Assembly (NCBI RefSeq): GCF_000821065.1
Contig: NZ_CDGG01000001.1
Coordinates: 496,001 to 560,000, forward strand
Direction of reading: 5' to 3'
Length of the DNA: 64,000 nucleotides
From: Oceanobacillus oncorhynchi
GTDB taxonomy: Bacteria > Bacillota > Bacilli > Bacillales > Amphibacillaceae
A model generated the notes under the pieces. The model searched no databases. It saw nothing but the letters and a program-made list of their open reading frames with translations, and was not told where the DNA came from. A program made the position numbers and the translations under genes. Position 1 is the stretch's first letter, and every line of letters begins with the position of its first letter. Positions 45,933-54,689 of this stretch are shown here, piece by piece.

Positions 45933-45961
45933 ACCTTCCACTCTACTGTTAGAGGGAAGGT
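45933..45961 (-). terminator. Terminator of the degenerate methyltransferase gene
   Basis: ACCTTCC-CTCTA/TAGAG-GGAAGGT stem, 17 bases past the stop on the minus strand, followed by TTTATTTATTTT. Confidence 0.7.
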
Positions 45962-45977
45962 CTTCATTGTTTATGTT

Positions 45978-46583
45978 TTAATATAATTCAAATGTTTTGA
46001 ATACTTGAACATCTTTTGTGAACCCATGATAGGATCGGTCTAGCTTACGACAGACTTCAAATACACTATAATCTGCAAATAGGTCTCTCACAATCGCTTG
46101 TGGTTTACTATATCTATCAATCAATTCTTCCATTAGTAAAGCTGGCTTCCTAGATAAACAGGATTCATCCACTGAAGGAAGTGGTGCATATTGAAGCATT
46201 GTAGGGGATAGGTACTCATTAGGCATTAAATTACAATATGGCATTGTGGACTTACTTATCCATAAAATATATTGTCTATCCTTCCCATTCATGATTGACA
46301 CATTGCTCCACTTCCATGTCATCACGCCATGCACATAATAGTTATAATGTTCGGCTTGTTCGGATAGTGTCGCTATATTCGGTAATGTACTAAAGATAAG
46401 TGCACTACCCCTTGTATCCAGTTTAGCAGACAATGTTCTTATCAATGTTATAAAATCGACCTCCTCCTGATGCATCAAATCAACAATCAATAAATCTGCT
46501 TTTGGACGACGGTCATTAATTGCCCCCAAATAGTTTTTGTTGGCTAAATACATTCGGTTATCATTACTGGAACGATAAATCAT
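45978..46583 (-). CDS. Methyltransferase-like protein lacking catalytic motifs (pseudoenzyme)
   Basis: The 201-residue protein aligns along its whole length with the DNA methyltransferase at 51,629-52,264. Shared features are ADLLIVD/ADLIIAD, RGSALIFSTLPN/TGSALIFNILPN, RQYILWISKST/REFILWLSASD, LMPNEY/LKPNEK and a C-terminal DLFA. The catalytic DPPYN is replaced by DLMHQ and the cofactor loop DLFAGSG by DLFADYS. The frame is otherwise intact and has a strong AAGGGGG site. It may be a regulatory or DNA-binding partner of the active enzyme, or a decaying copy whose frame happens to remain open. Confidence 0.75.
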   Translation of the reverse strand: MIYRSSNDNRMYLANKNYLGAINDRRPKADLLIVDLMHQEEVDFITLIRTLSAKLDTRGSALIFSTLPNIATLSEQAEHYNYYVHGVMTWKWSNVSIMNGKDRQYILWISKSTMPYCNLMPNEYLSPTMLQYAPLPSVDESCLSRKPALLMEELIDRYSKPQAIVRDLFADYSVFEVCRKLDRSYHGFTKDVQVFKTFELY

Positions 46584-47552
46584 TATTACTACCCCCTTGA
46601 AATTTGTAAAAATAATTTGTTTAAATAAAACCTACTTGCTTGCTCTCTTGTTTCACACCAATACTGATGCAAAATCAGCGTTCTTAGTACTCCATAACAA
46701 CTTAAAGGCGAATTGTCCTCTTATTAAAGAAGATACAAATCGTTTAGTATCAGCAAATCCGTTTACAAGCAAATCACTTTTAAAAAAATACCCAATTCAC
46801 CATTTAAACCGGAGTTCAAAACATCTTTGAAATACTCTTCTGATTTAAAAATCTCTTACTATCTCACCTTGATATGTGCTGATACTGTGAATTGCCTATG
46901 GTTGTCTTGTTATCATGGATAGCTTAAATCAATATCGACATGAGTTGAAAATTCTGATAAGCGAATTTAGTCACTTATAAAGGAATTCCTTATTTTCATG
47001 ATTTATGCTCATTTATAATTTGATTTTGTTTTAGAAAAAAGTGAAGAGGGAAGGAGAGGGATATGGATCACCGTGCTAACTATACTAATTTAATGGGAAA
47101 TGAATACTCATCGACTTTCTTTTTCATTGGCTCATCGTTTTCTATGGATTGTACGGTATGAATAAAATTTCAAAGCTGTTATATCGCCATGGTAAAAATC
47201 TGTTTACCTCTCTGTATAGGCAAGTTGATATTACCATCTTTTCTTTTTTCACCTATTCTTATCGCTCCAAACAAACACTCATAACTGGAGCAAGTTACCT
47301 GGGATTTTGAATAGATACCTCTTGAAAACAGGCGGTAGAAGGGAGGGAGAGGGGGAATTACATGTGCGTTTTCATATTTATAGGACTTGTAGGTTTATAT
47401 CTCAATCCTCATTGATTCATTGGTATTTGAGCAGTGAAAGGGTATTAATTTATGTCGTATAAAATTGTAAAAAATTCAAAAGTCCTAAAGCTAAGAAAAA
47501 AACTATTTAATAAAACAGCCTGACCTCTTATCGTCTAAATGTTTATCCCAAT
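46584..47552. other. Non-coding tract with two degenerate copies of a roughly 300-base unit
   Basis: No convincing gene. Two divergent copies can be traced, about 46,905-47,160 and 47,175-47,505. Each has TTATC-ATGG near the start, a purine-rich block (GAAGAGGGAAGGAGAGGG / GAAGGGAGGGAGAGGGGG) in the middle, and an AAATTxxAAAATTC-like AT end. A third copy is at 51,249-51,605. The purine blocks look like ribosome binding sites and precede tiny frames of 32 and 17 codons, so leaderless peptide relics or structured RNA are possible. Confidence 0.4.
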
Positions 47553-47687
47553 TTACTTATTACTAATTTGCAGACTTTTCGCTTCTGCATAGATTGTCGC
47601 AGTGGGCATAAACAACTGAAGCAAAAGAACAAAGGTCATAAGTGCTGCAAACAGTTTATTATTCAGTTTTCGTTTCTTGCGATTCAA
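47553..47687 (-). CDS. 44-residue signal-peptide ORF (secreted peptide or truncated secreted protein)
   Basis: The frame starts at TTG with GGAGGGG 5 bases upstream. MNRKKRKLNNKLF is a basic n-region, AALMTFVLLLQLFMPTA a hydrophobic core, and YAEA a likely signal peptidase site, leaving only about KSLQISNK before the stop. This is a complete Sec-type signal peptide with almost nothing after it. It may be the 5' remnant of a larger surface protein or a small secreted peptide. Too short for homology judgement. Confidence 0.5.
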   Translation of the reverse strand: MNRKKRKLNNKLFAALMTFVLLLQLFMPTATIYAEAKSLQISNK

Positions 47688-47723
47688 AATACCCCTCCTT
47701 AAACATTTTACTCTACAATAAAA

Positions 47724-47765
47724 GAGTCTACTAACAGTTAGTATGAAACCAACCTTAGTAGACTC
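47724..47765 (-). terminator. Terminator of the Ser-rich protein gene
   Basis: Stem GAGTCTACTA/TAGTAGACTC; on the minus strand followed by TTTTATT. Confidence 0.75.
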
Positions 47766-47843
47766 ATCTTATAGGTTTTATTTAATCTAAAATGACTATT
47801 GACTTAACAAGCAGGTATTTAAAATATACAACTGTTAAATACA

Positions 47844-49376
47844 CTAACAACCAAACATCTTACAAGAATCTTCCCCGTTAAACTCGAAATCTCCACCTTC
47901 CCATGTACTTCCACTATCCTTCTCGGAAGTATTTTCATTAGTTATTTTTCCACCTCTGACAGCATCACCTGTTTCTGTTTTCCACCCGCTATCCGAATTA
48001 CTAGAACCTGAGTTACTTCCACCTGAGTTGCTAGAGCCACTATTACTTGAACCTGAGTTACTGTTTGAACCTGAATTACTGCTTGAACCGCTGTTGCTAG
48101 AACCTGAGTTACTTGATGAACTAGAGCCGTTAGATGAACTTGAGCTACTGCTAGAGCTTGAACTACTTGAACTGCTTCCATTGCTTGATGAACTAGAGTT
48201 ATTAGAGCCTGAATTGCTTGAACTACTCGAATCTGAGCTTCCACCACTGTTTGTTGAACCTGAATTGCTACTTCCACCGTTTGATGACGATGATGATGAC
48301 GATGAGGATGAGCCTCCAGTGTTGTTGCTTCCACCCGTTGTAGCACTTGATGATTGACTACCCCCATTTGAGGAACTTCCAGTACTTCCGCTAGATTGTG
48401 TGCTTTCCTGTGCTTGAGTACCCTCGTTACCGCCTGTTGTTGCTGTTTCTGTACCTTCACTAGCTTGTGTTGCTTCCTCTTGCTGTGCTACTTCCGCTTG
48501 CTCTGCTTCAGCTTGTGCTTGTTCCTCTGCTTGCTTTTCAGCTTCTGCTTCCGCTAGTTTACGTGCTTCCTCTTCTTCAGCTAATCGCTTCTCTTCCTCA
48601 CGCTCTGCGATGAACGTTTCTACAGTAGCAAGACGCTTTTCAAAACCTTCTCTAACGTCTTTGTTTTTAACCTTTTCTACTACTTCGGTTGCTTCCTCTA
48701 AAGATTCACGTTTAACTTTCTTTTTAACCTTGTCCTTTTTATTGAATAGGTCGCTTACTTTGTTTTCAGCAGATGCGATGTTCTTTAACTGCTTGTTACC
48801 CTCTTCAACTAACTCATTTACTGAGTCTAACCATGCATCTTCTTCTAAAACGTCTACAGATTCTAATGATTCGGATAAATTATCGACTTCTTCCGTAGTT
48901 ACTTCCTTTTTCAAAGCAGGCTTTTTAACTTCGTCACCGTTGATAGCCGTTTTTGTGAACAACTCGTTTAAGTCGTTTTCTAATGCGAATTTTTCCTCAA
49001 TAACTTTTAATTCTTTAACGATATCTTCCTTTGTTGTTTTGATGTACTCGATGTTATCTTCAATATCAGACTCTTTAACATCGTATGCACTTGCATCAGA
49101 CTCAACTAGATTTAAGTTTTCCTTTACATTGTCGATTGTTTCTTGCTCTAAATCCTTCTTTAAGTAACCATCTTTACCTTTGAACTCGCCAACCTGTACT
49201 GCTAAGTTACCTAGAATGTCTTCGTCAGCGTGTAACTCTGCTTTCGCTTCTTCTAAATTCTCTTGGTAGTTAGCATCTACAACCTTGTACGATACCCCTC
49301 CAATAACCGATGCTCCAATTACTGCTGATGTTGCGATTACTACTGTCTTTTTCTTTATGTTTTTAAATACTGGCAC
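47844..49376 (-). CDS. Membrane-anchored coiled-coil protein with a long Ser/Gly/Asn tract
   Basis: The 510-residue protein has a basic N-terminus and one signal-anchor helix (about residues 10-30). A helical, Glu/Lys-rich extracellular part follows to about residue 300, then an Ala/Glu/Gln run (EAEKQAEEQAQAEAEQAEVA). About 150 residues of Ser, Gly and Asn come next, and the protein ends EDSCKMFGC. The first part is clearly related to the protein at 56,036-57,418 and to the frameshifted gene at 49,895. No LPXTG motif is present. GAGGTGA precedes the GTG at 49,376; a GTG three codons upstream overlaps that site. It is probably a surface protein whose Ser tract crosses the wall or carries glycans. 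Confidence 0.7.
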   Translation of the reverse strand: MPVFKNIKKKTVVIATSAVIGASVIGGVSYKVVDANYQENLEEAKAELHADEDILGNLAVQVGEFKGKDGYLKKDLEQETIDNVKENLNLVESDASAYDVKESDIEDNIEYIKTTKEDIVKELKVIEEKFALENDLNELFTKTAINGDEVKKPALKKEVTTEEVDNLSESLESVDVLEEDAWLDSVNELVEEGNKQLKNIASAENKVSDLFNKKDKVKKKVKRESLEEATEVVEKVKNKDVREGFEKRLATVETFIAEREEEKRLAEEEEARKLAEAEAEKQAEEQAQAEAEQAEVAQQEEATQASEGTETATTGGNEGTQAQESTQSSGSTGSSSNGGSQSSSATTGGSNNTGGSSSSSSSSSSNGGSSNSGSTNSGGSSDSSSSSNSGSNNSSSSSNGSSSSSSSSSSSSSSSNGSSSSSNSGSSNSGSSSNSGSNSNSGSSNSGSSNSGGSNSGSSNSDSGWKTETGDAVRGGKITNENTSEKDSGSTWEGGDFEFNGEDSCKMFGC

Positions 49377-49385
49377 TTTTTTCAC

Positions 49386-49894
49386 CTCATAAGCTATTTT
49401 TATGAATGATCGAGTATTTCTGGTGAATCAGGAGGAGCTTCTTCGATTTATAACCCCTTATTTCATTCTATATAATTAGTTCAATGTTACTGTATAACAA
49501 GGATTTTCATAAGTCAATAGGTTCTATAATAAAAGATATATAATTATTAAATGCCTAGAATAATTAATATAAATTGTTTAATTGTAAGTTAAATTCTTAA
49601 CAAAAATAGAATTAATCAAATATGTATCAAATCAATATTAAACAATCATAGAAATATTACGATTCCAGTCAAATAAGTAAAGACAAATGGAAGAATATTA
49701 GTTATAATAACCCAATATATTAACTTTTCATAATTTATTTTATAGGGAGGTATGCCTACATAGAAATTATTAATATGTCCTTGTTGATTGTAATTAATTA
49801 GGAGGGAGTTAAAGAAGGTGAGGAAAGCTATTTTGTAAAAAGCCATTTCATTGATAAGAGCAGATACAGTAAGATATCTAAGCAAGGAGCGAAG
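49386..49894. other. AT-rich intergenic stretch
   Basis: About 500 bases between divergent surface-protein genes. The region is extremely AT-rich. Promoters for both genes must lie here, but I see no unambiguous one. Confidence 0.4.
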
Positions 49895-51191
49895 ATGATG
49901 AAGTATTGTTCAAATTGCGGTGAAAAATTGGTGAATGGAAAATGTCCAAATTGTAAACCGAAAAAAGGGAAAATTACCCCAAAGATAGTCGTTAGTATTA
50001 TAGCTGTAATCATTTTAAGTTTGGGAGGATTTTATTACTACAAGGGAAATACAGAGGAAAGAGTTATTGAATCATATCCATCTTTGTTTGCAGATAGTCA
50101 TGAGGAGTTCCCAGCTGACAACATTCGTACATAAAGTTGAAAAAAGATTATGGGCTGTTACTGATGATAAAGCAACTTATCAAGCAGGGCTGAATGAGTT
50201 AAAAGAAAAAGTGAAATTACAAGAGGAAATAAATTCACTTTTTAACAATAATGTTTCTTCTGGTATTTCAACGGATGAATTAGAAATAAAATCATCGGAA
50301 CGTATTGATACCCCTAATGTAGAAGGGAAAGGGAATTTCTATGATACGATGCGTACAGCGGTCAACTATTATAACAATTCTTTCGATGTTTTTGAAAATG
50401 TCCAGCAAGAAATAGAGGAAACCAAAAAAGAATTAATTAGTTTAAATGCTGTTGATAATCTTGAAGTATCTATTGATAGTATCACAGATTCTACTTTGTC
50501 CGACCTTGCTTATACAGATGCTAAAGAATTACTAGATATTAGAAATAAATTTACTGATTATTTTAATACCCATAATGGATACCACCTTATTCAATCAGAT
50601 TATAGTACTCCTGATGTTAATGATGAATCTGATTATCCAAGCAGAATAAATTTTAATTATCCTGGGTCTTGGAAAGAAGGATATGTTTGGTACGCTGATG
50701 GCATACATTTTGATAAAACTTTTGATAATGTAATTTTTGACTCGAATTATAACTCTTATTATATTATAGGAACAGAATGGTATGATACTGTCGCTGAAGA
50801 ACTGGGAATTTATGGAATAAGGATCTCATTTATTGACAATAATACAATAGCAATAAGGGACAAACCAGCATTATTTGATCCTGATGAGATAGAATATGAA
50901 AAATTGGCAGAGGGGGAAACAGCTTCACAATTTAATGCATTACAACAAATTGATTTTGAAAATACCAACCAAGTAATTAATAGTCCTGAACAAGCCAAAA
51001 ATCAAATTGAAAAATACAGTGAATATATTTTTGATGAAGATCTTAAGATTGAATTTGGTGAAGCTACTGAGTATGGCTACAGGTTCAATATTATAGGAGA
51101 ACCCAGCTGGAGGACGTTGAATCCTGAAAATGGCTACAATAGTTTGCGTTATATTTTCGTTTCAAATGACGGAGATATAGTTGCTAATTAA
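49895..51191 (+). pseudogene. Zinc-ribbon membrane protein related to the coiled-coil family, frameshifted
   Basis: The first frame (49,895-50,134) encodes YCSNCGEKLVNGKCPNC, a zinc ribbon, then one membrane helix (KIVVSIIAVIILSLGGFYYY) and an acidic segment, and stops. The second frame continues with KVEKRLWAVTDDKATYQAGL and runs 350 residues to 51,191. One extra base at about 50,132 explains the break; deleting it on paper gives one protein of about 430 residues. The zinc ribbon plus single helix is the TcaA-like layout. The DDKATYQAGLNELKEK and INSLFNN part matches the two coiled-coil relatives on the island. Could be a true pseudogene, phase-variable, or a sequence error. Confidence 0.7.
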
Positions 51192-51214
51192 TAATAAATA
51201 ATCCTTAATTTGTT

Positions 51215-51247
51215 AACACTGTGCAATAAAACTTGCACAGTGTTTTC
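51215..51247 (+). terminator. Terminator after the zinc-ribbon gene
   Basis: AACACTGTGCA/TGCACAGTGTT followed by TTC. Confidence 0.8.
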
Positions 51248-51248
51248 A

Positions 51249-51605
51249 GTTATCATGGATATCTTCAGAACAAATATTCTATATTCACTCTAAAGGTAAT
51301 TAAAATTTTTTTATAGACAACAATTCATAATAAAACATTATTTCTAATCATCTTCAGATGTACAAACAAATACCCATTAACAAAACATGTTACTTTGATT
51401 TTTAGATAGATACTTTGTAAAAACAAGCAATAGATGATAAAAAGAGAAGGGATTACCCACCTGCTCATATATCTAGAGGGATAGGAAGTCTCTTAATAAT
51501 TCCCCCTATATTCTTTCTGATTCGGGCGGTGAATAAGATATGGATTCATATCCTATGAAATCATAAAAAATTCAATACCCCATGAAATTTAAAATATCCT
51601 TCTTT
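51249..51605. repeat. Third degenerate copy of the island non-coding unit
   Basis: GTTATCATGGATATCTTC matches TGTTATCATGGATAGCTT at 46,910. GATAGATACTTTGTAAAAAC matches GATACCTCTTGAAAACAGG-type sequence at 47,314. TATGAAATCATAAAAAATTC matches TATAAAATTGTAAAAAATTC near 47,460. It borders the active methyltransferase gene. Confidence 0.4.
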
Positions 51606-51628
51606 GTTAGAAATATATATGTTTATGT

Positions 51629-52264
51629 TCAATGCAAATCAATTTTTTCAAAAAGATCATCATCCAACTCATACCCCTGATAGATTCTTTTCCACTGCCT
51701 GCAACTCTGAGCCACCACACCACTACCAGCAAACAAATCTATTACGGTATTCATCGGTTGACTGTGCCTGAGAATTAAATCATCAATTAATGGCTTTGGC
51801 TTCTGAAATCGAAACCCACCTGCTGGGCTCGCATAAGAAAATATTCCATTGTGATATTTTTCATTTGGTTTTAATTGAAAAAATGCTGTATCTGAAGCAC
51901 TTAGCCATAATATAAATTCTCTATTCTTATTTACATACCCCTTTTTACGGAGATATTTCACTTGGAAATTAGGTTTTGCCCAAACCATCAAATCTTGAAC
52001 AACTAAACCATATTTCTCAGCGAATGGATATATTTCTAAGACATTCGGTAATATATTGAAAATTAAAGCACTACCAGTTGGCTTTATTATCTGAGAAATA
52101 ACGTTTACCATTACTTCAAAATCAAAATCTTTATCCCAATCAGCTAATTCTAAATTATAAGGTGGATCGGCGATAATCAAGTCTGCCTTCTGATTCTGTT
52201 CTAGTACAGATTGATAGTCTGCATGGTATAATACTCGTTTGTTGTCTCTGCTGCACTTCATCAT
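51629..52264 (-). CDS. DNA adenine/cytosine-N4 methyltransferase (beta class, small)
   Basis: The 211-residue protein has the catalytic motif DPPYN at residues 33-37 and the AdoMet-binding DLFAGSG near residue 176. The catalytic motif comes before the cofactor motif, as in beta-class amino-methyltransferases. Other conserved blocks are GSALIFNILPN and REFILWLSASD. It overlaps the upstream HTH gene by 4 bases (ATGA), so the two are translationally coupled. No restriction endonuclease is visible nearby, so it may be an orphan epigenetic enzyme or a protection function for the island. A motif-deficient paralogue lies 5 kb away. Confidence 0.85.
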   Translation of the reverse strand: MMKCSRDNKRVLYHADYQSVLEQNQKADLIIADPPYNLELADWDKDFDFEVMVNVISQIIKPTGSALIFNILPNVLEIYPFAEKYGLVVQDLMVWAKPNFQVKYLRKKGYVNKNREFILWLSASDTAFFQLKPNEKYHNGIFSYASPAGGFRFQKPKPLIDDLILRHSQPMNTVIDLFAGSGVVAQSCRQWKRIYQGYELDDDLFEKIDLH

Positions 52265-52776
52265 TTTGCTACCCCATTAGCTGACGAAACAGACTGATTC
52301 AGCAACGTATAGACATGTTTTCGACTGATACCTAGCTGTTGGGCAATCCTAGTTTTTGTCCAACCGTTCTTTATATACTGTTCAATGAGCCAGCGTTGTT
52401 GGGCTGCATGATGTTCACAGTTTGATTTATACCCCTCCCAAGACGAACGCCCTTGTTGGTCATAGTACCTCCGTTTTCTAATGCTATCCGTATCTAATCG
52501 TAAAGTCTGTAGATTTAATTCCTGCACCATTCGTGGTGTAATTCGAAGTTGCTGGCAAATGGTTTGATTTGTTTCTCGTACAGAAACGAAAGTCCTTGTT
52601 AAATCATCAGGAAAGGCTTGTTCCGATACTCCACAGGCATGCCTAAAGGCAAATAAATAACTATATGCCAAAGCCTGCCACTTGCGTGAAATACCCCTGT
52701 TTATCTTGTATGTAATTAGTTTTTCTAAATCATTCACTGCATATTGATTACGTTCTAAATACCCCATATCTGACAC
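52261..52776 (-). CDS. Helix-turn-helix protein coupled to the DNA methyltransferase
   Basis: The 171-residue protein has a C-terminal HTH of resolvase/Trp-repressor type, NGWTKTRIAQQLGISRKHVY, near residue 140. A second possible HTH (TICQQLRITPRMVQELNLQT) lies in the middle. No catalytic motif is seen. It is translated from GTG with AGGAG very close upstream; an ATG at 52,767 is an alternative. Its overlap with the methyltransferase gene suggests joint function, perhaps target recognition or control. Confidence 0.7.
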   Translation of the reverse strand: MSDMGYLERNQYAVNDLEKLITYKINRGISRKWQALAYSYLFAFRHACGVSEQAFPDDLTRTFVSVRETNQTICQQLRITPRMVQELNLQTLRLDTDSIRKRRYYDQQGRSSWEGYKSNCEHHAAQQRWLIEQYIKNGWTKTRIAQQLGISRKHVYTLLNQSVSSANGVAK

Positions 52777-53764
52777 AATCTCCTACTATGTAAGTTTTAA
52801 CTTATGAGTGACTAGTTCTCTGTTTAAAATCCCTATTCTAGGCAGGATTTCAGATTATGAACAATGTATCCTCATACCATGATGAAGTTAGCCTAAAAAA
52901 GAAAAAGTCTGTTCTCTATTATTTATATCGGTTACCTATTATGAAAAGTTTAATCATACAGCTAATTTGAATTCAGTTCAGGCATTACTTTCTTAATCTG
53001 GCAGGGAAGGTCAGGTAGTTACAGCCTGATCAGACCCCAAAACAAACTGTCTAAACTGCGTTCTACTATTAGTTACACATTTCTCCTATTTTAATCACTT
53101 GTTCATACTGGAAAAGAAGGTGTTCCACCTCACCAGAAACACCATCAGATAAATCGTTTCAATCCTAAAATAGGTAGTTACGGTATCCAAATTGTGTCTA
53201 TTTATTCTGTATTCTGCGTTCTATACTTGGTTACACATCGTTATGAATCTGAAGCGTTATTCACCTTGAGAAAAGAGACATCCTATCCCCAAGATAGCAC
53301 TACTGAAAGCTAACTAATCAACACCTTATCAATCATAGTTCAGGCAGGATACAAGTGAGATTGCAGACTTAATCCTGACACATCTGCAACCCGGAAATCA
53401 GTTAGATTAATACTAAATTTAAGATTCAACCTCCCATCCAATTCTCCTTATATTCATTATTAATTTATTCTCCTAATTGTGGTATGTATACTATACTTCC
53501 CCTACTGTTCATATCTCGGTCTTAGAATCTTTTGTAGTCCCTGTAACTTTATTTTATGTCTTCACTCATTAGTGTTATTCCTCCTACTTTTCATATCTCA
53601 GTCTTAAAATCATTTATAGTCCCTGCAACTTCATTTTATGTTTTTACTCTATTGTAAATCGAAATTTTATTCTCTATATGTAGATGTTAAAAAATCATTT
53701 TATATAGTCTCCATTTTCTATTTTGTAGTTCATAAACTAACCCTTTTGACGAAAAAATGACAAA
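52777..53764. other. Non-coding tract of about 1 kb with degenerate repeats
   Basis: No gene with a ribosome binding site was found on either strand. It contains a pair CTGCGTTCTA...TTACACAT (about 53,056 and 53,213) and the tandem 67-base repeat listed separately. It could be an origin-like or recombination region, or decayed genes. Confidence 0.45.
53501..53649. repeat. Tandem direct repeat, 67 bases, period 82
   Basis: Copies at 53,501-53,567 and 53,583-53,649 share about 58 of 67 positions by eye: CCTACT-TTCATATCTC-GTCTTA at the start and TTATTTTATGT/TTCATTTTATGT at the end. Confidence 0.75.
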
Positions 53765-53807
53765 ACTCTCCAAAGACGACATATACCACATGTCATCTTT
53801 GGAGAGT
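53765..53807 (-). terminator. Strong hairpin in the island non-coding tract
   Basis: ACTCTCCAAAGA-GACAT/ATGTC-TCTTTGGAGAGT, followed on the minus strand by TTTTGTCATTTTTT. Confidence 0.7.
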
Positions 53808-53934
53808 CTATTTCCTCTATTCGTCTGTATACTAGAAAAAATATTATAACATTAGTTGCATGTTTTGTACTACAACAGTGTTATTTCTATTTTTGATAAA
53901 ATACCATACACATATATGTTTTGTCAAACAAATT

Positions 53935-53982
53935 AAAAATCAAGCTAAAGATGCGAGTGAGCAGCATTTTTAGCCTGATTTT
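53935..53982 (-). terminator. Terminator of the serine recombinase gene
   Basis: AAATCAAGCTAAAGATGC/GCAGCATTTTTAGCCTGATTT imperfect stem, 28 bases past the stop. Confidence 0.75.
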
Positions 53983-54009
53983 GGAGACAGTATAAGAGAG
54001 AAAAAATGG

Positions 54010-54627
54010 TTATTTATTATCGACAGAAAGCCATTCGTCACGAATCCGATAAACGGTAGGTCGGCTTATCCCTGCAGTTTTTGCAATGGAATGAATCGAT
54101 TCCTTTTTATCTAGCATATAAATCACTTTATCATAGACCAATTTATCTTGACCTGTCGCATTTACTGTATAGCGCTTTGGTTTTCCTTTGAATTTACCTT
54201 CTTTTCTCGCTTTATCAATACCTTCTCGCTGGGCAGTACGAATGCGCCTGCGTTCTTCTTCTGCCTGCCATGATAAAATTTCAAATACAATATGAATCAT
54301 AAGTTTTCCGATGCCTTCTAAGTCTTTATATTTGGCAGTATCAAGAATCGGCATATTTAATACACGAATATCTACTTTTTTATCTAAAAGATCTTCCCAC
54401 TCTATTTTTATTTGCTCTGCATTACGACCAAACCTTGTTAAATCGTGTACAACCACGCAATCGCCTTCACGCACAAATTGCTTCAATTCCTGCCACGCTG
54501 TGCGCTCAAAGTCGCCTCCTGAGGCTTTATCTTTAAATATCTTATCACAGCCCTCATTAGTTAAGCTTTCTTCCTGACGGGCTAAATTTTGCCCTTTTGA
54601 ACTAACCCTTGCATATCCTACTAACAT
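54010..54627 (-). CDS. Serine recombinase (resolvase/invertase family)
   Basis: The 205-residue protein has the resolvase catalytic domain with the nucleophilic Ser in GYARVSSKGQNLARQ near residue 9. DKASGGDFERTAW and LTRFGRNAEQI follow. The C-terminal HTH is ESIHSIAKTAGISRPTVYRI near 180. It could resolve or invert DNA inside the island, or belong to an older transposon. The start at 54,627 fits the family; an ATG three codons upstream lies next to the AAAGGA site. Confidence 0.9.
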   Translation of the reverse strand: MLVGYARVSSKGQNLARQEESLTNEGCDKIFKDKASGGDFERTAWQELKQFVREGDCVVVHDLTRFGRNAEQIKIEWEDLLDKKVDIRVLNMPILDTAKYKDLEGIGKLMIHIVFEILSWQAEEERRRIRTAQREGIDKARKEGKFKGKPKRYTVNATGQDKLVYDKVIYMLDKKESIHSIAKTAGISRPTVYRIRDEWLSVDNK

Positions 54628-54689
54628 AAAATACATCCTTTCTATGAAAAACTAAAAAATCAGTCGAAATTGACACTGCAGAGCTTTAA

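Noticed and set aside
45720..45941. 73-codon minus-strand frame
   Set aside because: It covers successive hairpins, and the purine-rich block touches the ATG directly, so spacing is wrong for translation.
46597..46830. 77-codon plus-strand frame next to the degenerate methyltransferase gene
   Set aside because: Starts at TTG inside the opposite gene's leader, without a binding site, and has no recognisable features.
47942..48460. 172-codon open frame on the minus strand inside the Ser-rich gene, and a 109-codon one on the plus strand
   Set aside because: Both are shadows of the Ser/Gly/Asn repeat read in other frames; composition is an artefact (Gln/Val/His or Glu/Leu runs) and no ribosome binding site is present.
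49646..49885. 79-codon minus-strand hydrophobic frame before the zinc-ribbon gene
   Set aside because: No ribosome binding site; it runs antisense into the leader of the zinc-ribbon gene and hydrophobicity follows from AT-rich sequence. A membrane-protein relic cannot be fully excluded.
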